This document shows, piece by piece, positions 1-8,818 of a DNA stretch of 64,000 nucleotides. Positions within the stretch are counted from its first letter, which is position 1. The number at the start of each line of letters is the position of its first letter. A program made the translations under genes and the position numbers. The stretch covers positions 1-64,000 of the forward strand of contig JAWLHE010000002.1 in the NCBI GenBank assembly GCA_041690495.1, written 5' to 3'. The notes under the pieces were generated by a model that saw only the letters and a list, made by a program, of their open reading frames with translations, was not told where the DNA came from and ran no database searches. This DNA comes from DATAAP01 sp041690495 (GTDB taxonomy: Bacteria > Pseudomonadota > Alphaproteobacteria > CACIAM-22H2).

Positions 1-1
1 C

Positions 2-253
2 ATCACCGCCAACGCCGTCTGCCCGGGATGGGTACGGACACCGCTCGTCGAAAGGCAGATCGCCGACACCGCGGCGCGGAGAAAGATCGGCCATCAGGAA
101 GCGGCCATGGCTCTTCTTGGCGAGAAGCAGCCGTCGCAAACGTTCGTAACGCCCGAACAGCTCGGCGGCACGGTCGCATTTCTGTGCTCGCCGGCGGCCG
201 ATCAGATTACCGGCACCGCCATCGCGATCGATGGCGGGTGGACGGCCCAGTAG
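2..253 (+). CDS. bdhA: 3-hydroxybutyrate dehydrogenase, C-terminal part (cut by window edge)
   Basis: The last 83 residues of a short-chain dehydrogenase/reductase are read in this frame, ending at TAG. The fragment holds the NAVCPGWVRTPLV stretch that follows the catalytic YxxxK in this family. It also holds the blocks EKQPSQTFVTPEQLGG and SPAADQITGTAIAIDGGWTAQ, which are characteristic of D-3-hydroxybutyrate dehydrogenases. Those enzymes interconvert 3-hydroxybutyrate and acetoacetate with NAD in polyhydroxybutyrate breakdown. The catalytic tetrad and Rossmann start lie outside the window. It precedes the hydrolase, efflux, cyclase and patatin genes on the same strand with a 59-nt gap, so it may belong to that operon. 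The family is clear; the exact substrate is inferred from the C-terminal blocks. Confidence 0.82.
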   Translation: MTANAVCPGWVRTPLVERQIADTAARRKIGHQEAAMALLGEKQPSQTFVTPEQLGGTVAFLCSPAADQITGTAIAIDGGWTAQ

Positions 254-312
254 GGGCCGTCGCCACGCGGCGCCCTTTCCCCAGAAATAAAGAGACGAGG
301 AGGATTCCAGAG

Positions 313-1002
313 ATGTATCAGGTACACGAGCAGTTCGCGCTATCCATCCCTGTCGCTGGCGGCGCACCCGTCGAGCCGAGATCTCTCTCCGCGGTTCCGT
401 CAGGGATGACGCTCGACCTGGAGAGGACAGCGTTCATCGTGATCGACCCTCAGGCGGATTTCCTGAGATCGATGAACGCAACCCCACCCGTTCCCGGCCA
501 CGGCACGACCCAATGCAGGGCAATCCGGAATCTGACCCGGCTGTGCGAGGCAGCGCAGCACGTGGGAATCACCGTCGCGATTTCCCTTACCGCCGACGGC
601 TTCAGGGGCGCCGACTTCTTCATGTCGGACCTGAAACCCTACATCGCGGGAGACACGACGATCATCTGCTCGCCTCACAAGCGCTATACGCCGCTCCCGC
701 GGGTCAACGACAGCGGGCGTCAGCTTCGCAGGCAGCGTGTCCGACAGGTCATTCTTGGCGGCTTGATCGCCAATCTCCCTCTCGAATCCCACCTGCGCGA
801 CTTCCTCGAACAGGGCTTCGAAGTTGCCGTCGTGCGTGATGCGATCGCCGGTCCGAAGCTTCCCGAGGGCGACGGCTACCTCTCCGCGCTCGTCAACTTC
901 CGCGGCATCGCAACCGCGCTTTGGACCACCGAGCAGGCGCTCAACGCGCTCGGCCGGGCCGAGGGCGTTTCGCGGCCGAGGGCGAGGGAACAGGTGCGAT
1001 GA
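313..1002 (+). CDS. Isochorismatase-family hydrolase lacking the usual catalytic cysteine
   Basis: A 229-residue protein of the isochorismatase/cysteine-hydrolase fold. ATG 313 is chosen because AGGAGG ends about 10 nt upstream. Asp45 (VIDPQADF) and Lys123 (PHKRYTPL) match two members of the usual Asp-Lys-Cys triad. In the segment that normally reads G-(V/I)-x-T-N-x-C-V-E-S, this protein has LIANLPLESH, so Pro156 sits at the cysteine position. True isochorismatases such as EntB also lack this cysteine, so hydrolysis of a vinyl ether or another non-amide substrate is possible. Loss of hydrolase activity is equally possible. The stop overlaps the next start (ATGA), so it is coupled to the HlyD/EmrB efflux genes. 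The substrate is unknown. Confidence 0.8.
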   Translation: MYQVHEQFALSIPVAGGAPVEPRSLSAVPSGMTLDLERTAFIVIDPQADFLRSMNATPPVPGHGTTQCRAIRNLTRLCEAAQHVGITVAISLTADGFRGADFFMSDLKPYIAGDTTIICSPHKRYTPLPRVNDSGRQLRRQRVRQVILGGLIANLPLESHLRDFLEQGFEVAVVRDAIAGPKLPEGDGYLSALVNFRGIATALWTTEQALNALGRAEGVSRPRAREQVR

Positions 1003-2174
1003 ACGAGCACGCGCGCATAGCCGCCAGCGCATCGCGCGACGGAGTCGCTGGAGCCACCGCGATTCCCCGGCGGAGACGCCTCATGCGCCTGGCCTCGGCT
1101 GGTATCGTCCTTGGCCTGGCCTGTGCAGGCGGCTTTCAGGGGTGGAACTGGTGGGCAACCGCCCGCGATCGCGAGTCCACCGACAATGCCTATGTGCGCG
1201 CGGACATCACGGCCGTCGGCCCCAAGGTCTCGGGCTATGTCGCGGCGGTTCTCGTCGACGACAACGAGATCGTCGATGCCGGTGCGATCCTGGTCCGGAT
1301 CGACGACTCTGATTTCCGCGCGCAGGCCGATCGCGCGCGGGCCGCGGTCGCCCAGATCGAAGCCGCCGCCGAGCATCTGGAACGCCGCAAGCAGCTACAG
1401 CTCGCGCTCATTCGCGAGGCGGATGCGGCGGTTCGGGCGGCGCACGCCGATATGGATCTCACGCAGCGCAATCTGGCGCGGGCGACAAAGCTGGTCGCCA
1501 ACGGCTGGACCCCGGAGCGCAGCCACGATATCGCGACGGCCGACTCGCAGCGTGCGGGTGCCACGCTCGCCCGCGTGGAAGCTGCTGCAGCGGCCGCGCG
1601 CGCCCAGCTCGCCGTCATCGAGTCCGAGGTTGCGCAGGTCGCGGCGCGGCGGCAGGAAGCAGATGCGAGTTTGCGCTTGGCGAGTATCGCGCTCGACGAC
1701 ACGGTCATCCGCGCCCCTGTGTCAGGCGTGATCGGCAACAAGCGCGTCCGGCCCGGCGAGTACATCCGGCCCGGCGCCGTGCTGATGTCGGTCGTCCCGG
1801 TCGAGGCCGTCTGGGTCGTGGCAAATTTCAAGGAAACGCAGCTCGCCCGCATTCGCGTCGGACAGATCGCGAATGTCGCGGTCGACGGCTATCCCGACGT
1901 CGCGATTCGTGGCATCGTCGACAGCCTCGCCCCGGCGAGCGGCGCCGCGTTCAGTCTGCTGCCGCCCGACAACGCCACCGGGAACTTCACCAAGATCGTC
2001 CAGCGCGTACCGGTCAAGATCCGGCTCGCGCCCAATCACCCGCTTTCCGGCCGCCTCGTCCCTGGTTTGTCGGTCGACGTCGCCGTCGATCTGCGCTCGC
2101 GCGGTGGCGCCGCACCGATTCTGCAGAGCGGCCTCATGGACACTCTCGCGGCGACCTTCAGGGAGGGGGGCTGA
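999..2174 (+). CDS. HlyD/EmrA-type membrane fusion protein
   Basis: A 391-residue periplasmic adaptor of an efflux system. After a short arginine-rich cytoplasmic start there is one membrane segment (about residues 28-48). The STDNAYVRADITAVGPKVSGYV block typical of EmrA-like proteins follows, then an alanine-rich alpha-hairpin (about 95-235). The second lipoyl half, with APVSGVIGNKRVRPGEYI, and a beta-barrel end the protein. ATG 999 overlaps the stop of the preceding hydrolase by 4 nt, which fixes the start. It lies 2 nt before the DHA2 permease and should work with it, probably with an outer-membrane channel encoded elsewhere. The cargo cannot be read from sequence. Confidence 0.9.
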   Translation: MNEHARIAASASRDGVAGATAIPRRRRLMRLASAGIVLGLACAGGFQGWNWWATARDRESTDNAYVRADITAVGPKVSGYVAAVLVDDNEIVDAGAILVRIDDSDFRAQADRARAAVAQIEAAAEHLERRKQLQLALIREADAAVRAAHADMDLTQRNLARATKLVANGWTPERSHDIATADSQRAGATLARVEAAAAAARAQLAVIESEVAQVAARRQEADASLRLASIALDDTVIRAPVSGVIGNKRVRPGEYIRPGAVLMSVVPVEAVWVVANFKETQLARIRVGQIANVAVDGYPDVAIRGIVDSLAPASGAAFSLLPPDNATGNFTKIVQRVPVKIRLAPNHPLSGRLVPGLSVDVAVDLRSRGGAAPILQSGLMDTLAATFREGG

Positions 2175-2176
2175 CC

Positions 2177-3781
2177 ATGAATGCGGTCGCGGCCCATGAC
2201 GCGTCCATCTTCGTCCCCGAGAAGGCGCGCGTCGGCGTCGGGATCCGGCCATGGCTGCTGCTCGCCGGGCTCTCGAGCGCCGCCGTCATGGACGCGATTA
2301 ACGGCACCGTCCTGTCGATCGCTCGCGCGCAGATGATGGGGTCAAGCCATGCCACGCCGGACGAGATCGCCTGGATCAATATCGCCTACCTGGTCGCCAA
2401 ACTGACGATGTTCCCGGTCGCCGTGTGGCTGGCGGCGCGCGTCGGTCTTCGACGCGCGCTGGCGGGCGCGACGTTGCTGTTGCTCGTCAGCTCGCTTGCG
2501 TGCGGCACGACGACCGATCTCGGCCAGCTCGTCGCCTGTCGCGTGGCCCAGGGCGCCGGCGGCGCGGTGCTGCTCGTGGCGGCGCAGACCCTTTTGTTCC
2601 ATATCTTCCCCGGACGTCAGCAGGGGGTCGTGCAGGCCGTGTTCGCACTGGCTGTTGTCATGATGCCGATGACGATCGCACCGGCGATTCAGGGCTGGAC
2701 GACCGATGCGTTTTCCTGGTCGTGGATCTTTCTGCTTACCCTGCCATTCGGTGCGATCGGCCTGCTGTCGCTACTTCTTCCTGCCGATGAGCGGCCGCGG
2801 CGCGCCGTGCGGCTTGATTGGCCCGGCGCGGCATTGCTCGGGATCGCGATGGGCTGCCTCGTGTTCGTGCTGCAAGAGGGCAGCCGCTACGACTGGTTCG
2901 AGGAGCCGAAGATCGTGCATCTCTCGATCGGCGGCGCTATCGCCCTGGTACTGCTCGTCGCCTGGGAAATCCGCGTTCAGAGGCGGGGCCCACTGATCGA
3001 TTTCAGCGTGTTCCGGAACCAGCACTTCACGTTCGGCTTCATCGTCAGCTTCGTCGCGGGATTCGCACTTTTCGGCAGCGCCTTCATCATTCCCGCCTTC
3101 GTGCTCTCGGTCATCGATCTCGGACCCACCCACGCGGGGCTGCTGCTGCTGCCGAGCGGCGCGGCGCTCGGGCTCGGGCTGCTGACGGTCGGCGGTCTCA
3201 TCCAAGTCCGGAAGGTGCCGCCGCTCAAGTTCATCCCGATCGGCATTCTCTGCTTCATGACGGCCATGTGGATGCTGTCCGACCTGACGGTCGAGAGCGG
3301 CGTGCCGGACATGACGCCTCCTCTCCTGCTGCGAGGGCTCGGGCTCGCTTTCCTCTTCGTCTCATTGACGATCATCACCCTTTCGGATCTCGGCGGAAAG
3401 CTGGTCGCCCATGGCGTGGCGCTGTTCAATTTCGGGCGCCAGATGGGCGGCCTCGTCGGTATCGCCGGGCTGTCGACCTATCTGGATCATCAGGCGGCGC
3501 TCAATCGCGGCATCCTCGCCTCATATCTCACATCCGGTAACACCGCGTTGGCCGAGCGCCAGGAGATGGTGGCCGGTCTGCTGACCGCGCGCGGCTACAA
3601 CCCGGAAGAGGCGGCGTCCGCGGCGACCGCGGTGCTTCAGAAGGCGCTTCAGGCGCAGGTGTCCGTCCTGTCGTTCAGCGAGGCGTTTCTCGCGCTGGCG
3701 CTGCTGTTCGTGGTCGCCGTGCCGATCCTGCTCTCGGTCAAGATCGCGCAGGCGGTCTCCGGCGGCCATCAGGGGCATTGA
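2177..3781 (+). CDS. DHA2 (EmrB/QacA) family drug:proton antiporter
   Basis: A 534-residue polytopic permease of the 14-helix DHA2 branch of the major facilitator superfamily. Recognisable features are the antiporter-type RVAQGAGGAVLLVAAQTLLF motif in the first third, WSWIFLLTLPFGAIGLL, and many hydrophobic segments through to the C terminus. It exports substrates by proton exchange and pairs with the HlyD-type adaptor 2 nt upstream. A purine-rich AGGGAGGGGG sits just before ATG 2177. The next gene begins immediately after its stop. Drug resistance is the default annotation for the family, but export of a metabolite handled by the neighbouring hydrolase, cyclase or patatin is just as plausible. 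Confidence 0.92.
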   Translation: MNAVAAHDASIFVPEKARVGVGIRPWLLLAGLSSAAVMDAINGTVLSIARAQMMGSSHATPDEIAWINIAYLVAKLTMFPVAVWLAARVGLRRALAGATLLLLVSSLACGTTTDLGQLVACRVAQGAGGAVLLVAAQTLLFHIFPGRQQGVVQAVFALAVVMMPMTIAPAIQGWTTDAFSWSWIFLLTLPFGAIGLLSLLLPADERPRRAVRLDWPGAALLGIAMGCLVFVLQEGSRYDWFEEPKIVHLSIGGAIALVLLVAWEIRVQRRGPLIDFSVFRNQHFTFGFIVSFVAGFALFGSAFIIPAFVLSVIDLGPTHAGLLLLPSGAALGLGLLTVGGLIQVRKVPPLKFIPIGILCFMTAMWMLSDLTVESGVPDMTPPLLLRGLGLAFLFVSLTIITLSDLGGKLVAHGVALFNFGRQMGGLVGIAGLSTYLDHQAALNRGILASYLTSGNTALAERQEMVAGLLTARGYNPEEAASAATAVLQKALQAQVSVLSFSEAFLALALLFVVAVPILLSVKIAQAVSGGHQGH

Positions 3782-3783
3782 AC

Positions 3784-5067
3784 ATGAAATACGGACCCCC
3801 ACTCGAGCGGTGGAGCGAACGGACCACATCAAGCCTCACTGCGTGGCTGCTGCGCGATGGTCGTCATCAGCCAAGCCTGCCCAATCTGATCCGCGCGCTG
3901 GGGGGCCGCCTGATCGCGGAAGGCGTTCCGGTGTGGCGGATCTATGTCGGCCTCCATCAGCTGCATCCTGCCTTCGTCGGACGTGCCATCGTGTGGGACC
4001 GCACCAAGGATGTAGTCGTCGAAAAGCCCCGTCCGCATGGCATCAAGGATTCGGCGTACTACCGCCAGAATCCGGTCTCCGCAATCTTCGAACGCGGCGA
4101 ACACATTCGACGCAGGCTGGAAGAGCCAGGGGCAGTCCTGGACTATCCAGTTCTGGGCCAATTGCAGGCAGATGGAGGGACCGACTACGCGGCGTTCCCG
4201 CTTGAATTCTACGGCCGGCGCAAGCAGGCGGTCGCCTTCACCAGCAATCATCCTGGCGGGTTCCGACCGGCGGAAATATCAATCCTGGAGACCATCCTGC
4301 CTGCCTTGGCGGCCGCCGTGGAGATTGTCCACGATCGTGACGATACGCAGCGGCTCCTAAAAACATATGTCGGCGCGCGGGCAGGCGACCGTATCCTCAA
4401 TGGATCGATCAAGCGCGGCGAATGCGAAACCATCGATGCGGTGCTCTGGATATGCGATCTGGAGAACTTCACGGCGGTCTCGGAAACTCTTTCCGGCCGC
4501 GATCTCATCATGCTCCTCGATGACTATTTCGACGCGGTCGTCGGACCGATCGAGCGGCACGGCGGCGAGGTCCTGAAGTTCATGGGCGACAGCGTGCTGG
4601 CGATCTTTCCGCTGCCAGATGGCGCCGACCGGAGCGTGGTCCATCGCGCGGCACTCGCGGCCGCCTGCGAAGGGATCACGGCCGTCGACGACCTCAATGA
4701 GACATGGCTCGCCCGGACGCACTTCCCCATCGGCTGCGGCGTGGCGCTCCATGTCGGCGAGGTCTCTTATGGCAATATCGGAGCTGCCGACCGGCTGGAT
4801 TTCACCGTGATCGGGCCGGCGGTCAATCTCGCCGCCCGCCTCGAGCAGCTGACGCGCCGCGTCGGGACCCGCCTGGTGCTCTCCGAAGACTTTGCCCGCG
4901 CGCACACCGAGACGGTCGTGCCGCTTGGCAGGTTTGCATTGAAGGGCATCTCCAAAGGCCAGCGCGTTTTTGGACTATCGCGGCCGGCCAGCAAACCGCC
5001 GCCGTCGCGCTGTCCGACGGCCGCGGCTGAATCGCCCATCGACCCTGACATTCCGGAGGTCCCATGA
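3784..5067 (+). CDS. Class III adenylate/guanylate cyclase with N-terminal sensor-like region
   Basis: A 427-residue soluble protein whose C-terminal half is a class III nucleotide cyclase domain. WICDLENFTAVSETL and GGEVLKFMGDSVLAIFP carry the two metal-binding aspartates. ADRLDFTVIGPAVNLAARLE carries the purine and transition-state elements. The N-terminal half (about 1-190) looks like the GAF-like region often found before such domains, but I see no residues that identify a ligand. ATG 3784 has AGGGGC at proper spacing; an in-frame TTG at 3778 would overlap the permease stop. The stop overlaps the patatin start (ATGA). Cyclic AMP is the likely product, and the operon suggests it signals carbon or lipid status. 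Confidence 0.88.
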   Translation: MKYGPPLERWSERTTSSLTAWLLRDGRHQPSLPNLIRALGGRLIAEGVPVWRIYVGLHQLHPAFVGRAIVWDRTKDVVVEKPRPHGIKDSAYYRQNPVSAIFERGEHIRRRLEEPGAVLDYPVLGQLQADGGTDYAAFPLEFYGRRKQAVAFTSNHPGGFRPAEISILETILPALAAAVEIVHDRDDTQRLLKTYVGARAGDRILNGSIKRGECETIDAVLWICDLENFTAVSETLSGRDLIMLLDDYFDAVVGPIERHGGEVLKFMGDSVLAIFPLPDGADRSVVHRAALAAACEGITAVDDLNETWLARTHFPIGCGVALHVGEVSYGNIGAADRLDFTVIGPAVNLAARLEQLTRRVGTRLVLSEDFARAHTETVVPLGRFALKGISKGQRVFGLSRPASKPPPSRCPTAAAESPIDPDIPEVP

Positions 5068-6149
5068 ACATGCACTTAGACCCGCCCGTGAGAACACGTG
5101 CGCTAAACCCCAGCCGCCGCAAGTCACCCCGGTCGACTGTAAAGACAATCAATCTGGCGCTTCAGGGCGGCGGTGCCCACGGCGCCTTCACCTGGGGCGT
5201 GCTCGACCGGCTTTTGGAAGACGGCCGCATAGACGTCGAGGCGATAACGGCCACCAGCGCGGGCGCGATGAATGCCGTCGTCGCCGGATCCGGATTTGCG
5301 CTCGGCGGCAGAGAGGGCGCGCGGAAGAATCTGACGGCGTTCTGGCGGCGCATCAGTGATGCCGCATGCTCCGGCCCGCTGCAGCCTTCCATGCTCGATC
5401 GTTTTCTCGGCAATCACGCACTCACGTACTCGCCCACCTTCATGATGTTCGACGTCTTTTCACGCCTGTTCTCGCCGTACCAGTTCAATCCGCTCAACTT
5501 CAATCCTCTGCGGACGATTCTCGAGGAGACGGTTGATTTCGACCGGCTCCGTTCTCTCTCGTGTCCGGTGAAGCTCTTCCTGTCGGCCACCAACGTCCGG
5601 ACCGGGAAGATCAAGGTGTTCGGCAATAACGAGCTCAGCGCGGACGCGGCGATGGCTTCAGCCTGCCTGCCGTTTCTGTTTCATGCCGTCGAGATCGCGG
5701 GCGAGCACTACTGGGACGGCGGCTACATGGGTAACCCCGCCATCTTTCCCATCATCTACAATTGCAAGAGTGCGGATGTCGTGGTCATCCACATCAATCC
5801 CCTGGAACGCGCGGAACTGCCCCGGAGCGCGATCGACATTCACAACCGGATCAACGAGATCAGCTTCACTTCATCGCTCATGCGCGAGATGCGGGCCATC
5901 AGCTTCGTGACGAGGCTCATCGATGAGGGGTCACTTAGCGAGGCCAAGGCCCGACGGATCCTGATCCACGCCATCGAAGCCAATGGCGTCATGTCTGGTC
6001 TTGGCGTCGCCAGCAAGCTCAACGCCGATTGGGACTTCCTCTGCCATCTTCGCGAGACGGGACGGGACGCAGCGGCAGAATGGCTCGACGCCAATTTCGA
6101 CCGGCTGAATGTCGAATCGAGCATCGATATCCGCGCGCGGTATCTTTAA
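5064..6149 (+). CDS. Patatin-like phospholipase
   Basis: A 361-residue lipid acyl hydrolase of the patatin family. The oxyanion glycine block LALQGGGAHGAFTWGVLD is at 31-48. The nucleophile Ser65 lies in ATSAGAMNA, where the first glycine of GxSxG is an alanine. The catalytic aspartate is Asp218 in YWDGGYMGNP. No signal peptide is evident, so it is probably cytoplasmic or peripheral. ATG 5064 overlaps the cyclase stop. Patatins of this type often sit near 3-hydroxybutyrate dehydrogenase in alphaproteobacteria, and a role at the surface of polyhydroxybutyrate granules or in lipid turnover is possible. That link is inference from context. Confidence 0.88.
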   Translation: MNMHLDPPVRTRALNPSRRKSPRSTVKTINLALQGGGAHGAFTWGVLDRLLEDGRIDVEAITATSAGAMNAVVAGSGFALGGREGARKNLTAFWRRISDAACSGPLQPSMLDRFLGNHALTYSPTFMMFDVFSRLFSPYQFNPLNFNPLRTILEETVDFDRLRSLSCPVKLFLSATNVRTGKIKVFGNNELSADAAMASACLPFLFHAVEIAGEHYWDGGYMGNPAIFPIIYNCKSADVVVIHINPLERAELPRSAIDIHNRINEISFTSSLMREMRAISFVTRLIDEGSLSEAKARRILIHAIEANGVMSGLGVASKLNADWDFLCHLRETGRDAAAEWLDANFDRLNVESSIDIRARYL

Positions 6150-6993
6150 GGCGATAGTCCGAAGGTCGCACTCGTGCAAATCAGCGCGTCTCTCGGCAGG
6201 CGAGATAGGGCACACCAGACGCGTCGTGATCCTCGTTGATGGCACCGTTGTAGCTTCGTATTGAAATGTCCGCTTAGGGGCATTCGGCGGCTTGGCGCAT
6301 GCGCTGAGCAATGTCTACTTGCTGCCGCTAAGCGGATTTCAACCCCGTGGTTCTGCGCTCGCCGGCGAGGACATCCGATGTCGGCGCCAGGGTCTCGGCT
6401 AAGCAAACCGTGTCCAGCTTTCCACGGGCCCGGGATTGCTTGATGTTCGTCGGACAGCTTTCTACCCAAGTTATCGCCAAACATGTGATCTACTAAGAAT
6501 ACGCGGGGACTGAAAGTCCGCGTGGCAGCGGGTCAAATCCATCCTTGGTCAGGCGTCCGCTTGTGGACGGCTGCTGGCCGATGAAGAGATGGCGGGTCGG
6601 ATTGAGCATCAGGCGGTTCTGCTGCTCGGGCATCTTCGTCTCAACCTACGGCATGTTCGCCCGGGTCGCCGCGTTGCAGACAGCCCGGGCGCCGGCCTTG
6701 TCGATGCCGTGGGCTTGAATCACCGCCATTGCGTTGTCGAGACCGATCGTCGTGACCGTTTGCGCGTCGAACTCCTCCGAGTCGCGGTCACACCCTTGGC
6801 AACCGTCTTAGTGGCACTCGTCGCAGTCGTCATCGAGTGGGCGAGACGAGTCCTCTACATGAATCGCAACACCGCATTTGGCGTATCGGCCGTTAACCAA
6901 AATTCTCCGCTGGCCGGCATCCATTAAGGCCGACGAAAGAAATGTGTAGTCAGATAGCCGCGGCGAGGCGCGTGATTGGAAAATCCTATTCAA
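6150..6993 (+). other. 844-nt intergenic stretch with stem-loop and decayed reading frame
   Basis: No intact gene is supported here. The left part holds an imperfect inverted repeat, listed separately. On the minus strand, about 6460-6830, one frame keeps coding-like codon use but is broken by stops: ...NAMAVIQAHGIDKAGARAV..., then a stop, then MLNPTRHLFIGQQP.... This looks like the remains of a gene that I cannot identify. No promoter for the following gene stands out. Confidence 0.4.
6264..6339. repeat. Imperfect inverted repeat (stem-loop), possible dispersed element
   Basis: The sequence AAATGTCCGCTTAG at 6264-6277 is matched in inverse orientation by CTAAGCGGATTT at 6328-6339, with about 50 nt between the arms. 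I recall similar ATGTCCGCTT-containing elements scattered through Bradyrhizobiaceae genomes, but I cannot confirm that here. It lies downstream of the patatin gene and has no T-run, so it does not look like a standard terminator. Confidence 0.4.
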
Positions 6994-8580
6994 ATGTTCG
7001 GTTTGGCACCCACGCAGGATGGAACGCGGCCGCATTCCGGCCGCGCGTTGGCGCTCGGGTTGGCCGCCGGCGCCTGTCTGATTGCCCCGTTGGCTACTTT
7101 TCTGAACCACATTTCTTACCCGTTTCTGCGGATCGAGATATGGATCTGTCTGGCCATACTGGTTGGCATTGGTCTGGCCGTTGGATGGCTGCTCGCGCGG
7201 CTGCGGCCGCGTGAACAATGGCTGCTTTCGGCACTGCTACTCGGCGTCCTCGTGCCGATGATCTTCGATGGCGGCCCTTTCATGGTGCTGGTGACGATCG
7301 CCACGGCGCTGGCCTTCGGGACCAGCTCGATCACTTTCGCCGGCATCGCGTTCTCGATCATCTTGCTGTTTCAGCTAGCGCAGGGACTCGCCTTCGCGAG
7401 CACGAGCGTTCCCACGGTCGCGCGGTCGCAAGGCGGCCGGCTCCCGGTTCTGGTGCACGTCATCGTCGACGAGGCGATCGGAATTGAAGGAATGCCGAAA
7501 GACCTGTCCGCAACGGCCGGCGCATCCGCGTGGGCCAAGGAGCGGCTCCTGGATGCCGGCTTCGTCGTCTACGGCCGCGCCTACGCCGAGCACATGCACA
7601 CTGTCAACTCGGTGCCTCAGATACTGGGGCTCGGGACCGAAGGAGATCTTGAGAGGCAAGGCCCCAAGTACAGCCTCGGCGCAAACCGGTACATGGCGGC
7701 GCTCAAGGGCCGCGGCTATGCCATCACCGTGTATCAGAACGACACGACGGACTACTGCCGGAATCCAGATGTCGGCGCGTGCTGGACGGCCAGACCCTAC
7801 CGTGTCCTTGCGGACAGCGACCTGTCGGTTCACGACAAGGCAAGGGTGCTGCTGCGGGCGTTCGCCTCCTTGTCCGACGTGCTCGACCTGTCGGCACAGC
7901 TGTACGACGCCTTCGTCGCGGCCTCGCGGCGGTGGGCCGGCTGGCTGCCGCCGCTCAACTGGGACGAAGGCCGCTTCCCGGTGGCGCTTGGCGGCATGGA
8001 CGCGCTCGAACATCTCATCCGTCACGTTGGCGACGCACGAGCAGGCGAGGCGTATTTCGCACATGTCCTCCTGCCGCATTATCCCTATGCATTCGATGCG
8101 TCATGCCGGATCAAGCCGCAAGACGAGTGGACAGGCCGACAGACGGCCTTCCGCTCGCGGGCGGAACGCTACGGCGCCTACGCGGAGCAGTGGCGCTGCG
8201 CCGTTCGTCAGATCGAACGCCTGGTGCAGACGCTGGAGGCTGCCCGGCCCGATAAGGACTTCATCGTGATCGTCCACGGCGACCACGGATCGCGAGTCAC
8301 TGATGTCGATCCGAACGAGGGGAACGCCCACTCGCTCTCGCCGCAGCACTTCCGCGATGCCTATGCGGCTCTCGCTGCCGTGCGTGTGCCCGAAACCCCT
8401 GCGCGTTATGTCGCTGACGCCATTCCGGTTCACAAGCTGATCGAATTGCTGGTTCAGAACGGCTTTCGATCGGCGCCTGTTCCCGCCGGGCCCCAATCGC
8501 CCGAGGTCGTGTTGGAGAAGGCCTTGGACATCTTGCCTGGCCGGCGCCACGCAGTACCCGGTCTGTTCGAGATCCACTGA
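6994..8580 (+). CDS. Membrane-anchored sulfatase/alkaline-phosphatase-fold protein
   Basis: A 528-residue protein with about four to five N-terminal membrane helices (residues 20-145). A long periplasmic domain of the sulfatase/alkaline phosphatase superfamily follows. HTVNSVPQILGLG resembles the nucleophile region of phosphoethanolamine or LTA-synthase-like transferases (S/T-x-x-S-x-P). YFAHVLLPHYPYAFD and IVIVHGDHGSRVTD give the distal metal-binding region (DHG). The layout is that of LTA-synthase-like and EptA-like enzymes that modify surface glycans. ATG 6994 is chosen over the in-frame TTG at 6976. A small exported protein and a methyltransferase follow with tight spacing, suggesting one surface-modification operon. 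Substrate unknown. Confidence 0.75.
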   Translation: MFGLAPTQDGTRPHSGRALALGLAAGACLIAPLATFLNHISYPFLRIEIWICLAILVGIGLAVGWLLARLRPREQWLLSALLLGVLVPMIFDGGPFMVLVTIATALAFGTSSITFAGIAFSIILLFQLAQGLAFASTSVPTVARSQGGRLPVLVHVIVDEAIGIEGMPKDLSATAGASAWAKERLLDAGFVVYGRAYAEHMHTVNSVPQILGLGTEGDLERQGPKYSLGANRYMAALKGRGYAITVYQNDTTDYCRNPDVGACWTARPYRVLADSDLSVHDKARVLLRAFASLSDVLDLSAQLYDAFVAASRRWAGWLPPLNWDEGRFPVALGGMDALEHLIRHVGDARAGEAYFAHVLLPHYPYAFDASCRIKPQDEWTGRQTAFRSRAERYGAYAEQWRCAVRQIERLVQTLEAARPDKDFIVIVHGDHGSRVTDVDPNEGNAHSLSPQHFRDAYAALAAVRVPETPARYVADAIPVHKLIELLVQNGFRSAPVPAGPQSPEVVLEKALDILPGRRHAVPGLFEIH

Positions 8581-8596
8581 ACGAGAGGAGCAATAC

Positions 8597-8818
8597 ATGC
8601 GCTGGAAAATACCCGCCCTGACGGCGGCGTTCTCGATCGTCATGTCAATGCCGGCCTATGCTTACCTCGACCCCGGAACGGGGTCGATCATCGCGCAGGC
8701 CATCATCGGAGCCCTGGTTGCGGCGAGTGTATTCGCGCGCAGCTGGTGGGGCCGTATCACGAAGTTCTTCGGCTTCAGCAAGGTCCGCGACGACGTGCGT
8801 TCGGATGCGAATGGTTGA
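8597..8818 (+). CDS. Small exported protein with YLDPGTGS motif
   Basis: A 73-residue protein with a cleavable signal peptide (MSMPAYA, cleavage near residue 22). The short motif YLDPGTGSIIAQ follows, then one hydrophobic helix and a basic tail ending in FSKVRDDVRSDANG. An AGAGGAG ribosome-binding site lies just before ATG. I recall small YLDPGTGS proteins beside sulfatase-fold transferases and glycan genes in proteobacteria. Their biochemical role is unknown to me. It sits 16 nt after the sulfatase-fold gene and overlaps the methyltransferase start by 8 nt, so the three are very likely co-translated. Confidence 0.75.
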   Translation: MRWKIPALTAAFSIVMSMPAYAYLDPGTGSIIAQAIIGALVAASVFARSWWGRITKFFGFSKVRDDVRSDANG

